A stretch of 64,000 bases of DNA, taken from Firmicutes bacterium HGW-Firmicutes-14. Lineage in GTDB: Bacteria; Bacillota; Thermincolia; Thermincolales; UBA2595. Shown piece by piece: positions 1 through 8,446 of the stretch (position 1 is the first letter of the stretch; every line of letters begins with the position of its first letter). The DNA lies in NCBI GenBank assembly GCA_002840275.1, contig PHAB01000016.1, positions 1 to 64,000 on the forward strand, read 5' to 3'. The notes beneath the pieces were generated by a model that was not told the DNA's origin, ran no database searches, and saw nothing but the letters and a program-made list of their open reading frames with translations. The translations under genes and the position numbers were made by a program.

Positions 1-975
1 ACTGTACCCACTCCCGGGACGGCAATGGTCTTATCCTTTAGGTCAGCCACAGATTTGATATCCAGGTCACTCCTGACCACCAGGCCTGAACCTTCGTTGT
101 TGGCCCCGGCTATCACTTTTATGGGAATATTGTCATTAATCCTCTTCAGAGTCGCCGGCGCACCTCCCAGGTAAGCCACATCAATATCCTTAGCCTTAAA
201 AGCTTCCATCACAGCCACACCGTTGGGGAACACTTTGGTCTCCAGGTTCTTCCCGCTTTCAAGTCCGGCTTCCCTGTAGTAACCCTCTTTTTCAGCCACA
301 AAAAAGGCCAGCTGGTGCAGGTCGGCCGTCAGATATCCCAGGCGCACCCTGGTCTCCCCGGACAATGCTGCCGGTTCCCAATCGGGGTCTTTGGCCAGTT
401 CTGCAGATACCTTTTTATATACCGAATCCTGCAGGAACCCGGTAAAAAACTTTTCACTGTCGTCAAAACCGATATCTTTAACCGAATTCTTCAGCAGCTT
501 GCCTTCAACTAAGCTGTCATAGTATTCTTCAAATTCTTCCCTGGCAGGATATTCAACAAAAGTGATGTTTGCCAGGGCCTGTTCCACTACTGCCTTGTCC
601 TTTCCGGTAAAATCGATGGCATAGGCAGTCACTTTCTCCTTGTTTGCAGGTTCATTGATAAACCTTATGGCTTTCACATGGGCCCATGCCAGGGCCTCAA
701 TTGTCCCGGAATCATTAAAATTGTCGCTTACCGCCACGACACAGCACGGGTGGTCATCCCATACATCTTCCGATGTAAACAGGTATTTGCCGTCCCCGCT
801 TTCAACAGCTGTGCTGTTAAAGCATGTTGGGAGGGGCGGTCTGTACCAGGTATACTTTCTTTTCCTCTTTTGGCGGCGCCTCTTTCTTACCTTCTTCATT
901 GCCGGTACCCGCACATCCGCTGATGAGTATTGCTGCTATCATTACTGTAACTAAGATAAAAACCATTTTTCTCAT
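1..975 (-). pseudogene. ABC transporter solute-binding lipoprotein, rearranged and frameshifted, incomplete at left edge
   Basis: The ATG at 975 follows a good TAGGAGGT site and opens a lipoprotein signal (hydrophobic stretch, then lipobox-like LISGC) and a Lys/Glu-rich linker. That frame stops at 817 after 52 codons. A second frame then stays open to the left edge. It first encodes what looks like the C-terminal half of an NMT1/NitT-TauT-type binding protein (DVW.DHPCC, EALAWAHVKA), then restarts with an N-terminal half (VRLGYLTADLHQLAFFVAEK, and VAYLGGAPATL further on). The layout fits two tandem binding-protein genes joined by a deletion and a frameshift. It lies 110 bp downstream of the corrinoid methyltransferase operon, so its former ligand was probably that system's methyl donor (inference). 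A sequencing error could explain the frameshift but not the missing domain half. Confidence 0.75.
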
Positions 976-1085
976 AATATTTACCTCCTAACCGAATATG
1001 GAACATTTTTCGCGGAACCGGAGCCGGTCCCAGCCTGCACCAGGGCCGGCCCAAAATTCCACTATATAAGTTAACGCCAAGCTTT

Positions 1086-2135
1086 TTACCTATTCTTGCG
1101 TACCCACTTTTCGGCACCAAATTTCTTTACGGTTTCAACCATGGTCTTGAGGTTTTCGATGGGAGCGGTCGGCCAGATGTCACAGCTGGGCCATACGGCA
1201 TCAACACTGGCTTCCAGAGCAGCAATAGCAGCTTTTTCCACATCTTCCGGCGAACCATTCACCAGTACGTTATATGCATCAATATTCCCAAAAATGAGAG
1301 GCTCGTACCCGATGTCCTCACGACTTTTAGCCATGTTATTTTTGGTCTCAACGGAAATTGCGTTACAGCCTACATCGTTCAGGATATCCATTATCTTATT
1401 GGTTCCCCCGCAGATATGAAGGACTGTCGGGACATCTGCCAAGGCCTCCCTGACCTTTTTCAGGTGCGGGAAAATAACATTTCTAAACACCTTGGGACTT
1501 AATACGTCAGTGGTGGCTCCCATCTCACGGATACAAATATAATCAGCGCCGGCCGCCCTTAGGGCTTTGGCAATCTCAATTGTCACATTGGAAAGACGGT
1601 CAAGCATCGCATTCACTTTATCCGCCTTCTTGAAGGACAGCTTAAAAAGGTCATTTAAGTCCATCAGCTGGCCCGCCAGGGTAAAGGGTCCAAGGACATA
1701 AGTCCCGATGGCAACTTCATTCCCGATGTCTTCCTTGAGAAGTCTAATAGCTTCACATACCATGGGCACCCTTCCCCGGGAGGTAATATTATCCGGGATA
1801 GGGAAAGTGGTCATTTCATCTTCTGAATGGCATACCTTTTCCTTGATGGTAGGATAGAGAAGCTGGTCAACTTCCTCATAGGGGTTCATAACACAACCGA
1901 TGGCTTCCGCCTCAAGGCAGAGGTCATAAGGAACCACGGCACATTCATAACCAAAAAGCTTGTAAGAAGACGCAGCAGTGTCAGCCATCATTTTTGCGTC
2001 ACTGTGCACCTTGGCAAACTTGTAACCGAATTGTTCAAGACCTGCGGTAGTCACATTGCCCATGCCGCTGTAACAGGCGGGCCTGTCCGCATCTTTACCG
2101 GTCAGCAGGTTCAGGACTAATTCCTTTGATTTCAT
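1086..2135 (-). CDS. UroD-fold corrinoid methyltransferase (MtaA/MtbA/CmuA family)
   Basis: This 349-residue protein has the uroporphyrinogen-decarboxylase fold used by methylcobamide:CoM and substrate:corrinoid methyltransferases. The zinc-site signature is visible as HICG at about residue 240 and a Cys in PSCDIWP near 318, as in MtaA/MtbA. The start ATG at 2135 has an upstream CGGAGGT site. It is the last intact gene of an operon running 6925 to 1086 with short gaps. Family members move methyl groups between a methylated substrate or carrier and the corrinoid protein. The identity of the substrate cannot be read from the sequence. Having two UroD paralogs in one operon suggests different jobs, for example one handling the substrate and one another acceptor (inference). 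Confidence 0.9.
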   Translation of the reverse strand: MKSKELVLNLLTGKDADRPACYSGMGNVTTAGLEQFGYKFAKVHSDAKMMADTAASSYKLFGYECAVVPYDLCLEAEAIGCVMNPYEEVDQLLYPTIKEKVCHSEDEMTTFPIPDNITSRGRVPMVCEAIRLLKEDIGNEVAIGTYVLGPFTLAGQLMDLNDLFKLSFKKADKVNAMLDRLSNVTIEIAKALRAAGADYICIREMGATTDVLSPKVFRNVIFPHLKKVREALADVPTVLHICGGTNKIMDILNDVGCNAISVETKNNMAKSREDIGYEPLIFGNIDAYNVLVNGSPEDVEKAAIAALEASVDAVWPSCDIWPTAPIENLKTMVETVKKFGAEKWVRKNR

Positions 2136-2187
2136 TCTTATACCTCCGTAAAATTTTTATCATGTAACTGTTCAAAAAAGACAGGTA

Positions 2188-3156
2188 TTATTCATGCACC
2201 GGCAGGGACTGTTCGCCGCCTTCAGCCAGTTTCCGGGCAAAGTCATTGAAAAACTTATAGAACGGATGATCAGGATTGGAAGGCAGTTTGCCGGTCTCAT
2301 ACTGACCCATTACAGCTGCCATAACCGCACCGGACACAACAGCCGGGAACATCTTGGGTGCAGCCACAATGGGGCCGTAGAAAATAAAATCGGTCCAGTA
2401 CAGGGCGGAGCAGCCCTGGCCGGCAGCATTCATTGCGGCAAAACCGTCTTTACCGAACAGTTCCCGGGCTTCCTTCCACATATATGTCCCGTTTGAGCTG
2501 GCAACACCGCACGGCCAGCCGGTAGCTTCCTTAACGATTTTATTGGCTACACCGGAGAAAGCTATAGCCGGCAGGTTCATAACAGAAGTATCTGCCAGGA
2601 TAGTTTCAAAAGTTCCCTCCGGAATGTTTTCCATCATCTTATTAAAGCTGGTCAGCCTTCCCTTGGGTGATGGATCGGCTACATCATATGCCTGGATGAT
2701 AACATGCTTGATTCCCAATTCCTTCAATTTTGCCACCTGTCCGGGGATGTCCTTATCCCAGGGGGTGATACTGTTATATAGCAGGCGGTCCTGAAGGCCT
2801 TTTTGGGCCACATATTCGGCTGCTTCCAGCCTGGGTTTTTCCACCCACATGTCAATACCGAAAGGCATGTCACTGATGCTTGTGAACCAATCAATATACC
2901 TGGCCATTTCCTCACCGGAATTAGCAACCATTGCCACAATGGCAGGAATCCCGGTCAAGGCTGACAGTTCTTCCTGCTTCTTTACATACTCTTCGGCTTT
3001 TACCTTGTCCCACTTACCTTCTTTCCTGCTCTCAAGGATTTTGTCACCATTGTGGAACATGGAAGAAATCAGCAATGGCGGGTTCTCACCATACTGGCCG
3101 CCTATTTTAAAATTACCGATCCGGCATATTTTTTGCGGGTTTTCCAGTTTAAACAT
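2188..3156 (-). CDS. MtrH-like methylcorrinoid:tetrahydrofolate methyltransferase
   Basis: The 322-residue product begins with the MtrH-type N-terminus (KIGGQYGENPPLLISSMF) and keeps the TIM-barrel features of MtrH/MtgA/MtvA proteins, such as IDWFTSISDMPFGIDMWVEK. In acetogens and desulfitobacteria such proteins transfer the methyl group from the corrinoid protein to tetrahydrofolate, which feeds the Wood-Ljungdahl pathway. It sits between the two UroD-type genes. The start ATG at 3156 follows an AGAGGAG site. With the corrinoid protein, the activator and the UroD-type enzymes it completes a four-component methyl-transfer system. The folate assignment rests on family knowledge, because bacteria of this kind lack tetrahydromethanopterin. 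Confidence 0.88.
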   Translation of the reverse strand: MFKLENPQKICRIGNFKIGGQYGENPPLLISSMFHNGDKILESRKEGKWDKVKAEEYVKKQEELSALTGIPAIVAMVANSGEEMARYIDWFTSISDMPFGIDMWVEKPRLEAAEYVAQKGLQDRLLYNSITPWDKDIPGQVAKLKELGIKHVIIQAYDVADPSPKGRLTSFNKMMENIPEGTFETILADTSVMNLPAIAFSGVANKIVKEATGWPCGVASSNGTYMWKEARELFGKDGFAAMNAAGQGCSALYWTDFIFYGPIVAAPKMFPAVVSGAVMAAVMGQYETGKLPSNPDHPFYKFFNDFARKLAEGGEQSLPVHE

Positions 3157-3188
3157 TTTTTCACTCCTCTGATTAAGGTTTAGGTTTG

Positions 3189-4235
3189 TTAGTATTTGTA
3201 ATTCCTTCCGGTACTCAGGTAAGCATCAATGTTTTCCACGGTTACCGAAGGCGGGATATCACATCCGGGCAGGAGTACATACCCTCCGTTGGCAGCTGCC
3301 TTCCCGATACATTCCAAGGCTGACTTTCTGCAGTCTTCAGCAGTACCGTTGTTCAGCACAAACACCGGAGGAGTATTGCCACCGATACACATCCTGTCCC
3401 CGATTTTTTCTTTGGCCACAGCCAGGTCGACTTTCATATCCAGGGCTATACACTGGGCCCCGGAGTCAGGCATGAAATCCAGGCTCTTGGTGGTATCCCC
3501 GCAGATGTGCAGGAACCGGCCGCAGCCAAGAGCCTCAATACGGTCGTGGAAGCTTTTCAGCCAGGGTACGGCAAACTTCTTGAACATCCGTGGTGAAATA
3601 AGGTCACCTGAAGCGGTGGCATCTGCTATTGCTGTTGCCTGAATAGAACCCGCCTTAATCATCGGCTCATAAAAGTAATATACAATGTCTGCTGCAATTT
3701 CAATTACACTGTTAACCAGGTCACCTTTCTTAAACATATCCTGCATCATTTTTTCCACACCGTACATCTGGGCAGCCAGGGAAAACGGCCCCCAGGCGGT
3801 AGCGGAAACCAGGTATTCATCACCTATTTTTTGCTGAACAATCGAAGCGGCTTCCCAGATGGTCTGGATAACCGGATCTTTTGCCAGTTCGCCTTTGATA
3901 TCAGGATATTTCTCCCTGAATCTCTCCAGGTCATCTTCAGACTGGATTAACGGCTCTTCCAGGTCAGGGGCCCCTACGGGACGGTATTTGATGGTCCCGC
4001 CAAAAGCCTGCAGCTGGACATTATTGTAGCCTGAACCCACATATACCATATCGGACTTGATTTCCTCGTTCACCTTCACAACCATTTCTGCCATTTCCTG
4101 CGGCTTTCCAATCAGCCCGTCAAAGGTGTTTCCCGTATGCTTCATGGTCCAGACACCGCCACCGTAAATGATGGCCGGCACCCGCTCCGGCACCTTGTTT
4201 TCAAAGGCCGTCAACACACACTCTTTTGGTTTCAT
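3189..4235 (-). CDS. UroD-fold corrinoid methyltransferase (MtaA/CmuA family), second paralog
   Basis: This protein of about 348 residues carries the zinc-ligand signature HICG (near residue 243) and a late Cys in LLPGCDIPPS, as expected for a UroD-type corrinoid methyltransferase. An in-frame start lies 10 codons upstream, but the ATG at 4235 is preferred because GGGGGTG precedes it at normal spacing. It lies just downstream of the ASKHA activator gene. It is clearly diverged from the paralog at 1086-2135, so the operon probably uses two non-redundant UroD enzymes. Which one binds the methyl donor is unknown. Confidence 0.9.
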   Translation of the reverse strand: MKPKECVLTAFENKVPERVPAIIYGGGVWTMKHTGNTFDGLIGKPQEMAEMVVKVNEEIKSDMVYVGSGYNNVQLQAFGGTIKYRPVGAPDLEEPLIQSEDDLERFREKYPDIKGELAKDPVIQTIWEAASIVQQKIGDEYLVSATAWGPFSLAAQMYGVEKMMQDMFKKGDLVNSVIEIAADIVYYFYEPMIKAGSIQATAIADATASGDLISPRMFKKFAVPWLKSFHDRIEALGCGRFLHICGDTTKSLDFMPDSGAQCIALDMKVDLAVAKEKIGDRMCIGGNTPPVFVLNNGTAEDCRKSALECIGKAAANGGYVLLPGCDIPPSVTVENIDAYLSTGRNYKY

Positions 4236-4270
4236 TACTACACCCCCGTTATAGTTTGCATCCAAACTGC

Positions 4271-6223
4271 TTATTTCTTATATCCCGGGATTTTGTCCAG
4301 AATGTGCTGGATGCTCGGGAACTCATCAACTGAATGAGGGAAAGCCATAGCTTCAGCGAAGCGCTCCTGGAAATCAGATTCAACCGCAGTCTCGACAAAC
4401 TGGACACTGGCAGCCACATCACGGGCCTCTATCCTCTTATTCTTGTCGAGCAGGGCCGCCTGGGCGCCGTCACCGGCAGCATTGCCGACCGCAGCAACAT
4501 TATCGAGGTCACAATCGGGGAACAGACCGATAACCATGGAAGATTCTTTGTCAATAAAGCTTCCGAACGCACCGGCCAGGGTTACCCGGTCAATCTTCTC
4601 AACCCCCAGGTGTCTCATCAGCATTTTTGCCCCGACATAAAGGGCTGATTTGGCCAGCTGTACGGCCCGGATATCCCCCTGGGTCACAGTAATGTCTTTA
4701 CCTATTGAACTGTCGTCAGCAAATACCATTACATATTCCGGTTTACCGTTTTCATCCTTACGGATACGTTCACTGTCAAGCTTCATATTAAACCGTCCGG
4801 TCTTGTTAATGATACCGGCCTTAAATACCTCGGCCACCATATCGATGATACCGGAACCGCAGATACCTTTGGCATTGCCTTTGCTTCCGCGGCCGTGCCA
4901 GTTTTCGTCTCCGATTACCTTATAACTGCACTCCAGAGTCTCCGGATCGATGCGCAGTTTTTCAATGGCACCCGGGGCAGCCCTCATCCCGAACTTTATC
5001 TGGGCGCCTTCCAGGGCCGGACCGGTAGCACAGGAGGTAGACAGGAGCTTATTTTTGTTTCCGAGGTCAATCTCGCCATTGGTCCCGATATCGATGATCA
5101 GACGGACTTCCTCATCCTGCTTGTAGGGTTCTTCAGCGATTAGCACTGATACGTTGTCAGGTCCGACAAAGCCGGCTTCAACAGGCAGTATATGAATGTT
5201 TGCCGATTTCCCGATGTTTATTCCCAGGTCACGGGCCTTAACATCAAAGGGAGCGCTGATAGCCGGGGCAAAGGGGGAACGGCCCATATACTTGGGCTCC
5301 AGGTTCAGGAGGCAGTGATGCATGGCAGTGTTGAAAACCAGTGTTATTTCCATTACATCCTCAGCCTTCAGCCCAACCTTTTCGGTCATCCGGGCGGCCA
5401 GGGTATTGATACCTTCAATAATGGCATCATGCAGTTTATCCCGTCCGTCTTCATTCATCATGGCATAAGTAATCCTGGACAGGACGTCCTCACCGTAACG
5501 AACCTGCGGGTTCATCATGCCGTCTTTAACCAGCATTTCACCGGTGGCCATGTCACAAAGGTATGCAGCAACAGTGGTGGTCCCGACATCAATACCAATT
5601 CCATACCATTTTTCTGAAAACCCGGGTCTTACGTCAATGATTTCCCTGTCATAGAGGACAGTGGCGGTAACTTTCCATTCGCCGTCCCTGATAGCATTCG
5701 GCAGTTCCCTGAGGACAAAGTAGTCAATACCCAGGTTGTCCAGGCCGTAGCTTTCTTTAAGGGCATCCTGCAGGCGGTTGAGGTCACTTCTGTGGTCTTC
5801 CAGGGTAGCCGGGGACATTTCAACGAAGTAGTTTCTAACTGCCGGGTCAAGGACAAAAGTACGCTCTTTACCGGTATCAAGAACAACCTGGTCAGCCTTG
5901 CGGCTTTCCTCAGGCACAAAGACCAGCACATCCCCCCTGATCTCAGTCGAACATGCCAGGCGGTAATTATTGGCAAGTTCCTCAGGCTTAAGAATCTTTT
6001 TCTCTTCTTCGGATATGGGAGACAGGTGGTCTGCCTGTGAATTAATGCCGAACTTTTCAAAATATCCTGTTTCAAGTTTTACTTTACACTTTCCGCACAC
6101 CTTGTGAGCCCCGCACGGGGCTTCAATGTCAACCCCCAGCTCGTGGGAAGCGGTCAAAAGGGTTTTCCCTTCAGCTACTTTACCACGGCGGCCGGAGGGC
6201 TGAAATATAACATTATATTCCAT
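4271..6223 (-). CDS. ASKHA-type reductive activator of corrinoid proteins (RACo-like)
   Basis: The product is 650 residues. The N-terminal [2Fe-2S] ferredoxin domain shows APCGAHKVCGKCKV near residues 35-50 and a further Cys in LACSTE near 90. A linker region follows, then a large DUF4445/ASKHA ATPase domain with GIDVGTTTVAAYL (about 210-222), LIIDIGTNGEI and the late AGAFG motif. RACo/RamA-like enzymes use ATP to drive one-electron reduction of inactive Co(II) corrinoid back to Co(I). The gene follows the corrinoid protein gene with a 30-bp gap and its ATG at 6223 follows AGGAGGT. It acts in the cytoplasm and probably serves both corrinoid proteins encoded here (inference). Confidence 0.93.
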   Translation of the reverse strand: MEYNVIFQPSGRRGKVAEGKTLLTASHELGVDIEAPCGAHKVCGKCKVKLETGYFEKFGINSQADHLSPISEEEKKILKPEELANNYRLACSTEIRGDVLVFVPEESRKADQVVLDTGKERTFVLDPAVRNYFVEMSPATLEDHRSDLNRLQDALKESYGLDNLGIDYFVLRELPNAIRDGEWKVTATVLYDREIIDVRPGFSEKWYGIGIDVGTTTVAAYLCDMATGEMLVKDGMMNPQVRYGEDVLSRITYAMMNEDGRDKLHDAIIEGINTLAARMTEKVGLKAEDVMEITLVFNTAMHHCLLNLEPKYMGRSPFAPAISAPFDVKARDLGINIGKSANIHILPVEAGFVGPDNVSVLIAEEPYKQDEEVRLIIDIGTNGEIDLGNKNKLLSTSCATGPALEGAQIKFGMRAAPGAIEKLRIDPETLECSYKVIGDENWHGRGSKGNAKGICGSGIIDMVAEVFKAGIINKTGRFNMKLDSERIRKDENGKPEYVMVFADDSSIGKDITVTQGDIRAVQLAKSALYVGAKMLMRHLGVEKIDRVTLAGAFGSFIDKESSMVIGLFPDCDLDNVAAVGNAAGDGAQAALLDKNKRIEARDVAASVQFVETAVESDFQERFAEAMAFPHSVDEFPSIQHILDKIPGYKK

Positions 6224-6253
6224 TGGGAATCATTACCTCCTCAATACTGGTGT

Positions 6254-6925
6254 TTACTGCTGCTGCAGGTCTTTCAGCGCTTTAACCATGTTCAGGGCAT
6301 CTTTCAGAGCATTGTTGGCATCTTTGGCGAAACCGTCAGCTCCCCACTTGTCAGCCAGGTCCTCAGATACAGGGGCGCCGCCGATCATAATTTTAACCTT
6401 GGGGTTCTTTTCTTTAATCTTGGCAATAATATCTTTCATACCTACCATTGTGGTAGTCATCATCGCAGACAACAGAACCAGTTCGGAGTCAGTTTTCAGC
6501 TGTTCTTCAACGAACTTTTCCATAGGAACGTCCCGTCCCAGGTCATGGACATCAAAGCCGGCCACATCAAACATCATCTTCACAATGTTTTTACCGATAT
6601 CATGAACATCACCCTGAACAACTCCCATCACAACTGCACCCTTGATGCCGCCTGCTTTCTGCTCTATATGAGGTTTCAGGATATCGAGACCGGCATAGAG
6701 GGAATCAGCACACATCAGCATTTCAGGAACGAAATACTCCTGCTCTTCATACATTCTTCCCACTTCGTTCATACCTTCAACCAAACCGTCAAATACTGCC
6801 GTATAAGCGTCGAAACCTTCTTCAACAACTGCCTTGGCTGCCTCTACTACTGCATCCTCGTCATAATCGATAACACTCTGCTTTAAAGCTTCAAGCAACT
6901 CTTTTTCTCTTTCTGCATTTGCCAT
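6254..6925 (-). CDS. Corrinoid (B12-binding) methyl-carrier protein
   Basis: This 223-residue protein has the two-domain layout of MtaC/MtbC/MtvC corrinoid proteins. An N-terminal helical B12-2 domain (EYFVPEMLMCADSLYAGL, about residues 63-80) is followed by a Rossmann-like B12 domain with the base-off cobalamin motif GDVHDIGKN near 104-112 (His is the lower cobalt ligand) and MIGGAPVS near 180. The ATG at 6925 follows GAGGAGG. It is first in the methyltransferase operon, the usual place for the protein needed in largest amount. A close paralog is encoded divergently at 8447-9124. The two share GDVHDIGKN and DLGRDVPM, so they arose by duplication. Confidence 0.95.
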   Translation of the reverse strand: MANAEREKELLEALKQSVIDYDEDAVVEAAKAVVEEGFDAYTAVFDGLVEGMNEVGRMYEEQEYFVPEMLMCADSLYAGLDILKPHIEQKAGGIKGAVVMGVVQGDVHDIGKNIVKMMFDVAGFDVHDLGRDVPMEKFVEEQLKTDSELVLLSAMMTTTMVGMKDIIAKIKEKNPKVKIMIGGAPVSEDLADKWGADGFAKDANNALKDALNMVKALKDLQQQ

Positions 6926-7303
6926 TTTAAAGAAAACCTCCTCATAATTAAATATTATTAAATAATTGGGTTACGATAAGGGATTCTCTCCCCGGGGTTT
7001 CGTTATTCCTGTTAAATTACTCACCTCCCCTGACTAATTTGTGAGGTAATTTGGCTCATTGGTTTATTTAGTTTACATTGGTTTTCTTGGTTCACGCTGT
7101 ATGAACTTATTCTGTTTGCCTTGGCAAAAAATCACCCTCCAGGATATGATGAGTCCGGGACGGCAGGAAATACGATAGAAATTAGACCCTCTATAGGTAA
7201 TCAAACGCCGGTATTTTACTTTATGTAACATCGGCCTTTCCAGGCCTAAAATACCTGGTCCCATTCTAAAACAAACATTGTACTGTTTAAACCTTTATTC
7301 GGG

Positions 7304-7351
7304 GAACGGCAGAAAATAAAAATCGAATGGCAGGAAACAAACGCCGAATGG
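7304..7351 (+). repeat. 21-bp-spaced iterons (GAAYGG units), candidate operator
   Basis: GAACGG, GAATGG and GAATGG start at 7304, 7325 and 7346, exactly 21 bp (two helical turns) apart. The first two units extend to RAAYGGCAGRAAAYA. A further match, GACGGCAGGAAATA, lies at 7159-7172 in the same orientation. Phased direct repeats between divergent operons are typical of a multi-site operator. The adjacent gene encodes a protein with three HTH domains, so one domain per repeat is an attractive but untested idea. Confidence 0.6.
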
Positions 7352-7555
7352 TTTATTAGGTGCAATTAGTATTCACCCATACTTAACTACTGTCCAAAAA
7401 TTATTGCCCCAAGTTTAAAAACTGCTTTTAACAGTTGCATTAACCGGGAACAATTATGGTTTGGATATATTAATTATACTAGACCATGAAATAGATAGCA
7501 ATTATTTTTTATGAAAATATTTTGTCATATTTTGTTGAACAATTTGCCTGTGTAT

Positions 7556-7585
7556 TTGTCCTTTTCAACGTATTAATAATATGAT
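7556..7585 (+). promoter_or_regulatory. Candidate promoter of the triple-HTH regulator gene
   Basis: TTGTCC (7556-7561) and TATGAT (7580-7585) are separated by 18 bp and lie about 45 bp upstream of the regulator start codon. The surroundings are very AT-rich, so chance matches are likely. The assignment is tentative. Confidence 0.35.
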
Positions 7586-7629
7586 AGAATATAATTTAAT
7601 ACATCCTGTAGTTATATAAGGTGATAAAA

Positions 7630-8403
7630 ATGTCATTAGGAAGCAAAATAAGGGAGTTCAGAAATGAACGCGGGATTACTCTGACACAACTCGCTAAAAA
7701 GCTTGAGGTTTCTCCGTCATTCCTGAGCGCTGTCGAACGCGACATCAAAAAACCTTCACTGATTATGCTGAAGAAGATAAGTTCATATCTTAACATTTCC
7801 CTGTCTTATCTAATGACAAACTCTGAAAGTAACTCAGTCACAGGTGAAAAGCTTAAGAGCATCCGCAAAGGCCGGGGGCTCAGTGTCGATGACCTGGCTG
7901 AACTAAGCGAAGTCCCGGCAGAAGACATCCGCAATATAGAGAAAAACGTGGTGAGACCCAGCCTGGCCCAACTCGAAAAACTGTCCACTGCGCTGAATGT
8001 TACTATCCGGTATTTTGTAGAAAGACATTCTAATGGAACTAACCTTGGGGACAAAATAAGAGGCTTGAGGGAAAAGCTTGACATGTCCCAGGCTGAGCTG
8101 GCAGGTACCGCAGGTATATCCCCAAGTCTGGTAAGCCAGATCGAAAACAATGTAACAATGCCTTCCCTTGAGACTCTGGACCGGATAGCCGAATGCCTCG
8201 ATGTGGAGACTTCTTTTTTTCTTATCGATACAAATGCCACATCCCAGTATCTCTCAAGTCTCAGCCCCGAAATTGTTTCATTAATCAGTGACCCCAAAGT
8301 CCAGGCAATACTAAATGCCGTCAGGGATTTGGAGCCCGGGGAGCTAAAATTTATTCTTAACTTCTTGGAGTTCTTTAAGATAAACCGGAAGGAACTGTCA
8401 TAA
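7630..8403 (+). CDS. Transcriptional regulator with three tandem XRE/Cro HTH domains
   Basis: The protein is about 257 residues. Three Cro/C1-type HTH units are visible: GSKIREFRNERGITLTQLAK (from about residue 3), GEKLKSIRKGRGLSVDDLAE (about 73) and GDKIRGLREKLDMSQAELAG (about 139), each with the downstream P-S-L recognition-helix pattern. A short C-terminal tail of about 55 residues has no evident ligand domain. The GTG at 7621 belongs to the AAGGTG ribosome site, so the ATG at 7630 is preferred. It lies divergently from the methyltransferase operon and 43 bp ahead of the second corrinoid gene, so it probably controls both (inference). Three full HTH units in one chain is unusual, since one or two is normal. 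Confidence 0.88.
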   Translation: MSLGSKIREFRNERGITLTQLAKKLEVSPSFLSAVERDIKKPSLIMLKKISSYLNISLSYLMTNSESNSVTGEKLKSIRKGRGLSVDDLAELSEVPAEDIRNIEKNVVRPSLAQLEKLSTALNVTIRYFVERHSNGTNLGDKIRGLREKLDMSQAELAGTAGISPSLVSQIENNVTMPSLETLDRIAECLDVETSFFLIDTNATSQYLSSLSPEIVSLISDPKVQAILNAVRDLEPGELKFILNFLEFFKINRKELS

Positions 8404-8446
8404 ATCCTTTCCCCGCCGGGAAAAGCCTAACATGGGAGGGAATGCC

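Larger units (their letters stand above)
6926..7629. other. Divergent regulatory region between the two corrinoid units
   Basis: About 700 bp without a convincing gene separate the minus-strand methyltransferase operon from the plus-strand regulator gene. Base composition becomes AT-rich after 7430. It contains the repeated AAYGGCAGRAAAYA motifs listed separately. I searched it by eye for a cobalamin-riboswitch core and did not find one. A candidate regulator promoter lies at its right end. The length, larger than needed for two promoters, suggests regulator binding or an untranslated leader on the minus strand. Confidence 0.6.

Noticed and set aside
640-954. Plus-strand open reading frame opposite the broken binding-protein gene
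   Set aside because: No ribosome site, atypical composition, and the minus strand carries clear binding-protein motifs over the same bases.
6926-7629. Possible cobalamin riboswitch before the corrinoid operon
   Set aside because: I found no B12-box-like sequence on either strand; the visible structure is direct repeats, which fit protein binding better.
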